Shown: positions 56,482 through 64,000 of the stretch, piece by piece | How the letters are laid out: every line of letters begins with the position of its first letter | How positions within the stretch are numbered: the first letter of the stretch is position 1 | Origin: Diatrype stigma | Lineage: Eukaryota; Ascomycota; Sordariomycetes; Xylariales; Diatrypaceae | NCBI GenBank assembly: GCA_022225965.2 | Contig: JAKJXP020000090.1 | Span: 62,001-126,000 of the forward strand | Direction: 5' to 3' | Length of the DNA stretch: 64,000 nucleotides | Program-made: the position numbers and the translations under genes | The notes under the pieces: model-generated | What the model was told of the DNA's origin: nothing | What the model saw: only the letters and a program-made list of their open reading frames with translations | Database searches by the model: none

Positions 56482-58212
56482 CTAGATAACTGCAACAGGC
56501 TCGAGGGGCTCCACGCCGTCGTTCTTCTCCTGCTCGATGATCCGGAGCTTCTCCGCCGGCGTGATGTACTTGATATGCTCGACGCCGCCGTCGAGGACAC
56601 CGACGCGCATCATGGCGAGCAGCTGTGTGGATACGTAGGTTAGACAAAATGCTTTTGCAAAGACAGATAGGTTTAGATAAGTGTAGTTAGGAGGGAGGGG
56701 GCTTACGTTGTGCGCTGCGTTGGAGTGCTCGTACACGCCGCCGCTGAAGGCGCTGCTGGCATCCTTCCCGATGTGTCGCTCGAGGATCTGGCGGCCGCCC
56801 GGGTGGTTTTCCTCGAAGCCGGAGACGTCGTGGATGTAGCCGTTGATCAGAACGAGCGGAGTCGTCTCCGATTCTTTCTTGACTGTAAAAAGCATCTAAA
56901 GTCAGCTCCTGTTCTGTATGCTGCCCCCCTGGTTTGAGGGGCTAGCCGTATAGCGTGGACAAAAAACATACAGGTCTCCCAGTCCACGAGGGGGAGTTCC
57001 TTGGCTCCAAGCGGCCATTTGATCGCTTCCTGCTCGGCCCTCAGGCTCTTCAGGCTCATGGTGAGCGTGCCCTTCTTGATCTCGTTCTCGGGGAAGGTCT
57101 GCAGGTTCGTGGACAGGCGCAGCCACTCGGACAGCTGGATGAACCACTTGGTGGGGTCGTATTGGTACCACTTGATGGCGTTCCGGTAGTCTGCGGGAAA
57201 CTGGTGGTGGAAGTTGTGGTAACCCTCGCCCATGGTGACGATGGCCGTGAAGAAGTGGTTGCGGGGCGTGTGCTTGTCATCGAACGGGGCCTCGCCTAGC
57301 CAGTGGGCGAGAGAGTTGATGCAGAACACAGACTATCAGAAGAAGGTAAGCATCTGATCCTCTCAAAAGAATATTACATCGCGAGGGTACAAGATACTCA
57401 CGTGGTGGACAATAGTCAAGCGCAGGGCCGTGGCGTAGTACAGGCCGCCAGCCCAGTCACCCCAGAAGTAACCGGGGATGACGGTGGGGAGGACGAAGGC
57501 GAGCCAGGGGAAGATCTTGAAGTAGTGGCGGTGCTGGAACATGACGAGCTTGTTGGCCTTCAGGTCGCGGATGTCCGTCGGCCCCGGGCCGATCTCTTTC
57601 CGGAAGAGGATCCAGCCCATGTGCGTCCACCAGAACCCGTCGTCCGCGCTGTGCGGGTCCAGCTCGGTGTCGGTGTAGCGGTGATGAGCGCGGTGCTCGC
57701 GCGCCCACCAGAGCGCGGAGCCCTGGGACGCCGAGGCGCCGCCGATGAGCAGGAACAGGTGGAGAGGTGTAGACGCCGTGTAGGAGCGATGGGAGTATAG
57801 CCGGTGAGCACCTTGTGAGATGTTAGTTCAACTTCCGTTCACACCGAAGTCAGTCAGGACTAGGTCTCAAGAAAGACATACCCGCAGTGATACCTAGGAG
57901 CTAGTTAGTCAAGATGCCATGCAACCTCTATACCAGCCTATCGTGAGGAAGGGAGTACGTACCTAGCATCGAGAAGATGTACATCCATATCGAGAACAGA
58001 AGCGTGTACGTCTGTAGGGGCGTATGCCATGCTCCCCAGATACCCACTATGGGGGCGGCGGTAAGAATAATCATACTCTCCCATTTGATGCGACTGAACA
58101 AGCTTGCCTCCCGGCGGGGTACTGGTGGGAGGTTTTTGGCTTGGAACTTGGGTTCCCTGGGAGACTCTACCGCCATCGTGGTATCGATCTTGAGTTGCTG
58201 CTGTGCCGTCAT
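56482..58212 (-). CDS. OLE1: Delta-9 acyl-CoA desaturase with cytochrome b5 domain
   Basis: Minus-strand exons are 58212-57963, 57893-57882 (12 nt), 57811-57402, 57332-56972, 56882-56707 and 56622-56482, giving 449 residues. The enzyme introduces the first double bond into palmitoyl/stearoyl-CoA at the ER membrane. The three histidine boxes are HRLYSH (90-95), HRAHH (127-131) and HNFHH (263-267), within the usual hydrophobic segments (about 48-87 and 190-225). The C-terminal cytochrome b5 domain has HPGG at 371-374 and a second heme His near 397-402, as in yeast Ole1. The 12-nt exon encodes part of the GITAGAH motif just before histidine box 1. All splice sites are GT-AG. No inactivating change is seen. 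Confidence 0.94.
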
Positions 58213-61200
58213 CGTGTAGTAGTAACTTGTTGATGCTACTATGATGCTTGGTTGGACTGGATCTATTCACTACGCAGACCAGACCGAAGCAGCGGATAGC
58301 AGGAAAGCTTCTTATACATCAAAGATGCCATTTTATTCCGTATCCGCATGGGAGGCTATAGACAGTTAGAGCGAGGCGAGCGACTCGCTCTAGGATCTGT
58401 GATCTGCAACGGAGGATAGATCTTGTTCGCCCGCTCGGAACCTCCCATCATCACCACTCTTGGTGCCGGCTCCATAACTTAGCAAACGTAGGACGGCAAT
58501 TGATAAGCACGCTCGAAAGTCCGGCCTCGCGTCAGCAGTGTCTGTCAGCCTGACACTCAACAGGGAGGATGGAAGAACGGGCATGTTCCCCATAGTCTAT
58601 ACTAGCCTATAGGTGTCAATGACGGCCTCTAGACTCGCCGGCGTCCGGCGGCGGAACGAAGGATCATCTCTAACGCGTACGTGCAAAACAGAACAATTGC
58701 GGCTCCAGGACATCGGGGGTTGTCCGTCCGGGCCTGCAGATGTCAGATAAGCAGATCTGCAACAGCTTTGCTTTTTTCTTCTTATTCTTCTTCTTCAGCG
58801 ACTGACGGTGGTGAGACGAACCCGTTATCGATGTAACATATGTCTGTGATGGGCCCCGCCCTCACCCTTCAGATTCGACTTGATACCGAAAAGGGCCTTT
58901 CTAGACTACGGACGCATCGAGCGCGATGCCTGCTACGCCTGCGAACTATGCAGGGTTGCCTGTAGAATATCTGAGTAAAGAATACCTACTTATGCATCGA
59001 AGGAGGAATCAAACTATCCCCCGCTGGCAAGGCGACCAGGGATACTCGTGCTCACACCCATCGCGATGCGATAACCTCTCGCCATCGATAGCAGTGTCTC
59101 TTTTGAGTCTAGATGACTTTCAGTTTAGATGATTGGACACAACGAGGAATCCCGTTGGCGTTGAGCATACATAAACATAGCGAAAGGGAATCGGATCGGC
59201 CCGGCAATTTGCGGGATCGGCAGTCATGATTACCAGGTCTAGAATTGTTTTATGGTTTATCCCGGGCGCCTCAGCCGCAGCCAGCGCCACAAGCGCTTGC
59301 GTCGTAGAAGCCTGGAAGGTGATCTACGTCCTACCTAGACTAGGGCTATAGCTATGTGACAGCCATTGTGGATATCGGATATCTGAGGATTGCAGGAACA
59401 AACACGAGAGGGAGGAGTAGGAAATGGTTTTGCACGTGTATGCGGTATACGTTCCACGGCAGAGAGTGCTCGCAGATGATAGGCAAGACGGGCATGAAGT
59501 AAACATCACCTGCTGACAATGCAGAGAAATGGGAGAAATGGCCCTGCTGTGCTTCGATTGCTCACAATCCATAACTAATCCCTAATGCCTAATCCCCGTG
59601 CACAGCCCCTTTTTATACAAAAGCCTATGCAGTCAGCAACTCCACATTCACTCTCCCGTCAACTCCGTGCCCACTAAATCTTCAACCATACATTGGCCCT
59701 TTCCTTATCACCACCGCGGTAGTATAAGGTAGTTAGATAGCCTTTAGTTAGCAGCCAGTTTCATTGCAATGCCGTCAACATGCCCAAAGTCAGGGCTAAT
59801 CGGAGAATATACCCGCCTTCTTCTTCATTAGACCAGACCTACACACGTACGAATTAGGGATCCCGCGCCTCTGAATCGGGAATATGCAAATCAACATCTA
59901 CGTCCGACCCTATCACAAGCCAGGAGATCCGATTATCTATAACCATAAGTATCGCGGGACCTCAACGCAGGGGCGGGGCCCGGTTTTCAACTCTCCTTAC
60001 TCAGATACTCAGATACTCAGATATCGGCACGGAATATTGTAGATTTTACCGCGTCCGCTCTCAGTCTGTCTAACTCCAAGTCATTGTGCCACTCACCACA
60101 TGATATTCGCCATAGCGGAGCGCAAGCCAGCAGAAGGTCGAGACAAAAAATAGTATCATTTAATCCATGAAGTATTATCACATACAGCGCGCCCTTGAAT
60201 CTGTGTGCATGCATATCTTGGATCTGGATGCGAAGGAGTCGCGGCGAGTCCCATGCCTATACCCCGATGGATGATGGATGATGGATGATGGATGACGTGA
60301 AATCGTGGGGTTTCACCACCGGTTAGCCCTGTGTAGATCTTTCTAAGAATACACCATATAACTAAGCGCCAGCCAGCTGCACTTTGGGCACATAGCTTCC
60401 CTGCACAGATTAGCCAGCATAGGGCTGTGTATATGAATGCATTGGTAGCCCTAACCTTTCCGTCTCATATCTCGTCGATCTCTCGGTAGGAACTGACTAG
60501 CTGGGCATAGGTTTATATAACGGCCCAGCTATTCATTGGATCGTAATTATAACGCCCGGAATCTGACTGGACTATATTATTGTCTTGTACCTGAAATGCG
60601 TTCCGCTAGTAAGTGATCGGCTTGTGGTGCCAGTCCCCATTGTCTCGTAGTCAGATCCACTCTTCTCCATCATCGGGTGAGCCCCTAGGCTGCTGCTTTG
60701 TATATTTATTACTATAGAATCCGCGTTAGACCTCGTCATAGCGGGCAAAGACCACAGGCAGCTTGTATTCTGTAGCCACCTACTGTACCGAACACCGCCA
60801 TCTTCGCTTGAAGATAAAAGTATGCGCCGCGTCCGTAAGGGTCATTATAGTAAGAAATGTTCAAACCGGACAGCGCTTTCATCCCGTCGAGATCATCCTG
60901 TCACATTGGAGCTGTGTAAACCTCAATTCTCATCATAGCACCCCCACCAAGACAGTAGGTCAGAACCCCCTATCAAGGTTACACGAACACGGACTTGGGA
61001 TTCTATGCATGAGAGACACATCGTGATGTGATGCATGCACTACATGATCGAAGTCTAGACGTGGCTTTGCATGACCACGGAGACCTGCCTGCCTTGCCAT
61101 GCGGCGCGCTCCTTATCTATATCGTCATATAAATTTGAGAAAGTAGATCTTCCAATGCATGTTTTCCTAACCACCGAGTTCAAAACTATCGGTATTAATA

Positions 61201-63354
61201 ATATAAGGTTAACCTACAAACAGGACTTGATGTGCTGGGTATAAAGACCGGTTTCTCTAATACTCTTTGCAGGAATCTAAAAGCCATCATGATTACCTCG
61301 ACTGAACAAGCACGATTATGATCGTATCATCTATACTAGGAAGATGAAACACAATACCAGCGAGTTAAATACACTGCAGATACATGGAAAGGGGTATCAT
61401 GGCGAAACGTCCTACATAGAACATTGGGTGATGCATATGGTTGGTCTATCGTTCCGTCTATAAATGATAAGCTATTTAGATCTAGGACTTGCCCTCTCAT
61501 TTCCAGTTTTCACGATAACAAGATATCAGCTTCAAGAATTTCATAGGTAAGAATGCAGCCTCCCACAACGTTGCTGCAATACGACCACATATGCGGTACT
61601 CCGTACGTATACGCATCTAGCCGGCAAGCCCTTCTCACCCCTATCCAGAGAACTCTGCCCTGCACTGTAACCTGCTATGCAGGTATGTATAGGCAATGGT
61701 TAGTAATATTTTAGGTGACGTGACGTTGTCACACTACCAACGTACGGGTCTTCATGCTCACCAGCATCGGGAACTGCAAAGGCCAACGACCGATGAATAC
61801 GTACATTCAAAGCATCGCAGTTTGCCCTCAGCTCACAATCAGCTCTATATCGTGCAGCCAATCGGGTCCAGGTGTGTGACATTACGCAATGCCGTGGTCG
61901 TGGTATCTGACTCAGCCCCAGCCGGCGGTTTGCATGCAGATTGGAACACGGAGAAGGTTCCCCGTGCAACCCGAAGGTGCAGGTGGCGCGCTATCCAGCT
62001 TACCTAAGTACGGTATAATCCGAATGCTTAATGGGAGGTCCCGAAATCGGGTGCTATACGTTGTGTGGGGTTGAGGACTCCAGGGTGAATAGGTAGATAG
62101 TTTTTGGCTGGAGATGTAGGGGTGTAACATTGTCGCGAAGTGCTGGGATTGTAGGTGGTTAGTAGTTAGGTAGTTCGATATATCGGCGACCACAGCGTAC
62201 GAGGTGGTTGTAGAAAACAATTCGCTTGATATTTTGCTGAAGATATATGGCAAACGTCCCCAAGCCGGCTAAGAGAGCCCCTAGTGTTCCAGGGGCGTCA
62301 AGATAATACCGAGTTCATGGTATCGTGTGTTCTTATTAGCATCCGATGTATACCTAGGTAAGTCTGGCCATCTGATTAGCCACCCAGTACCAGAAGAAGA
62401 GCTAGGGTTGATGTGAAAGGGGGTGGCTGTTAGGAAGTCCGGAGATAAATAAGCTGACTACAGAGTCGGCAGATAATTGATGTCCTCCAATACTCTTCCT
62501 CGATTTGGGGTCGATACTACTGCTTCTATACGTTTTTGTGAATTTGAATAATATTAGGATTTTCTGCAATGCGCCCTGTGAAGACCTATTCCATTAATGT
62601 CTTCACAACCACGCAGGCGGAGTCTACTGCCGGCCAGCCAACATACTAAACACGCTTCGGGCTCAAACTTGGCCAGGGGGGGAGCATGCAGATTAAAACA
62701 TAATATACAGGCTTTCAAGAAATAGGCCATTGCAAAGCCGCAAGGAAGCATTCAGGGAAATCCAATAAACCAGGGAACCTCTCGGAGAGTAGGTGAAAAC
62801 TACCCCGAAAATATGCTACGCACTGCAAAAGACTCGAATTTATCAGTCCAAACACTTCTTTTCTGCATTCGTATCTTCCGCGTTCGGTGACAAGTGGAAA
62901 GGAGGTATGGAACTTTTAACTTAAGCCACTATGTTCACCTGGGCTCGGCTATTCCTCCATTTCGTGTTTGGTGTGTGATCTGGCACCAGCTGTTGTTGCT
63001 GTCATCGATACGCGTGTGAGTACATTTCACGACTTTTCGAACATTGTTGACATGCATACAACTGAACTTCACCACCGCACACGGGGGTTAGAAGGCCGTA
63101 TATCTAGATCATAACGTGCGTATATTCATATGCCCTCATACGCTGAGTCTATCCCAATGACAACCGCCACTGCGAAAGGGGGTATCGTACGCTGATAGCC
63201 CAGTACTTACTAAGTATATACATTATAGAAAACTGCCTCCCCACTTTCTAATGCAGTAATATATCAATCAATGCATCGATGGAGCATGCTGTAACCCACC
63301 CAGGCCAAACCCAAAAACCTCAATGCGTGAGTGCCCTCTTCCTTCTCTACTACC
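58213..63354. other. 5.1-kb tract without a supportable gene
   Basis: Short frames on both strands show no family motif. The first few hundred bases should be the desaturase promoter. Visible repeats are an 8-bp AGATACTC tandem at about 60003-60022 and a 7-bp GATGGAT tandem (four units) at 60266-60293. A TACCTAGGTAAG motif lies at about 62350-62361. No tRNA, rRNA or transposon remnant was recognised. Confidence 0.5.
60266..60293. repeat. 7-bp tandem repeat (GATGGAT)x4
   Basis: Four perfect heptamer units plus a partial fifth lie in the gene-free tract. This is simple-sequence DNA with no evident function. Confidence 0.85.
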
Positions 63355-64000
63355 TTAAACGCCGAGTCCGATCTCCACCGTAAGCCCGTCCCCGCTCCCG
63401 GCGACCTGCTTCTTGCCGCCCCTCGTCTCCGCCGCATCGTACAGGGCCTGGATGTCGGCCTTCCACTGGTCCTCGTCGAGGCGCAGGAAGCGCCTGTCGT
63501 AGGTCAGGAAGCCGTTGACCTCGCCCTCGACGTCGGTGGTCTGGGTCCAGACGGCGGCGGAGCAGGCCCAGCGGGCGACCTGGTCGCGCAGCTCGCTCAG
63601 GAGCAGGTGGCCGCGGTAGTTGTAGGCCTCGAGGTCCTGGTCGATCTCGTAGGTCTGGTTGACGCCGCTGATGGAGTTGGGCACCTTCCAGGCGTGCTCG
63701 GCCGAGATGTTGTGGCCGATGCCGCCGAACTCGCCCTGGATCGCCACCCGCTGCCCGTCGTACGGCGTCGACTGGATCGAGTAGAACGGCGTGCCGCACT
63801 GCGGGTTCGCGTAGTGGTGATTGTCGTGCCAGTCGCCCGCCCCGTGGTCGTGCCAGCCCGAGGTCGAGTCCACGAGCCGCGTCGGGTCCAGCGCCTTGAC
63901 CTGCGCCGTCAGCGCGATCTCCGGGTAGTACTCCTCGGTGATCTGCGCCCAGCCCTCGTTGTAGATGATCCACGTGCCGATGCTGGGGTAGTTCTTGTGC
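63355..64000 (-). CDS. Glycoside hydrolase family 2-like enzyme, 3' part only
   Basis: The frame is open from the right window edge to a TAA at 63355-63357, so only the C-terminal 214 residues or so are visible and the start lies outside. It reads YPSIGTWIIYNEGWAQ at the edge, in which the Glu of NEGW is the likely acid/base. GEFGGIGHN follows, whose Glu is the likely nucleophile; both are classical GH2 catalytic motifs. Between them, HDNHHYANPQ and a GAGDWHD stretch fit a substrate-binding barrel. The C-terminal part (SAAVWTQTTDVEGEVNGFLTYDRR) is the end of the (beta/alpha)8 barrel. The substrate (beta-galactoside, mannoside, glucuronide or other) cannot be told without the N-terminal domains. 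Confidence 0.88.
   Translation of the reverse strand, partial: HKNYPSIGTWIIYNEGWAQITEEYYPEIALTAQVKALDPTRLVDSTSGWHDHGAGDWHDNHHYANPQCGTPFYSIQSTPYDGQRVAIQGEFGGIGHNISAEHAWKVPNSISGVNQTYEIDQDLEAYNYRGHLLLSELRDQVARWACSAAVWTQTTDVEGEVNGFLTYDRRFLRLDEDQWKADIQALYDAAETRGGKKQVAGSGDGLTVEIGLGV

Overview
The window comes from a filamentous ascomycete (Pezizomycotina, most likely a Sordariomycete). Genes carry short introns with GTRAGT-like donors, CTAAC/CTGAC branch sites and YAG acceptors. Several products are fungus-typical: a Zn2Cys6 regulator, a HET-domain protein, an OLE1-type desaturase with C-terminal cytochrome b5, and SOM1. Two LTR elements carry RIP-like transition damage. About 16 protein genes can be supported; gene density is low and gene-free tracts of 5-8 kb occur.

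Layout. 1-5.1 kb: one gene, mitochondrial serine hydroxymethyltransferase, rebuilt here as five exons starting with a presequence. 5.1-10.8 kb: a Ty3/gypsy-like LTR retrotransposon with 243-bp LTRs and a 4-bp target duplication, heavily AT-shifted except for its 3' end. 10.8-18.5 kb: no gene I can support; microsatellites, a 22-G run and a 10-N assembly gap. 18.5-31.1 kb: a HAD-family hydrolase, then a likely L-rhamnose catabolic unit (L-rhamnose 1-dehydrogenase and L-rhamnonate dehydratase, divergently transcribed) and a Zn2Cys6 transcription factor about 2.4 kb beyond. 32.1-39.4 kb: a denser block with a conserved-looking unknown protein divergent from SOM1, a cytochrome c oxidase VIIa gene divergent from mitochondrial ribosomal protein uL22m, and a small coiled-coil protein. 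41.6-45.3 kb: ribosomal protein eL19 and a small secreted AA1/PevD1-like protein. 45.8-47.8 kb: a compact LTR element on the minus strand whose outer ends match those of the first element. 48.5-58.2 kb: a zinc alcohol/formaldehyde dehydrogenase, a MYND zinc-finger protein, a HET-domain protein and the delta-9 desaturase. 58.2-63.4 kb is gene-free. The right edge holds the 3' end of a glycoside hydrolase family 2 gene.

How genes may work together. LRA1 and LRA2 catalyse steps 1 and 3 of the non-phosphorylative L-rhamnose pathway. The lactonase (step 2) and aldolase (step 4) are not in the window. The nearby Zn2Cys6 protein is a candidate regulator by position only. Several nuclear genes for mitochondrial functions (SHMT, SOM1, COX VIIa, uL22m) share the window, but nothing shows co-regulation beyond two divergent promoters.

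Gene models were built by eye from splice signals, reading frame and family resemblance. No database search, alignment software or expression data were available.
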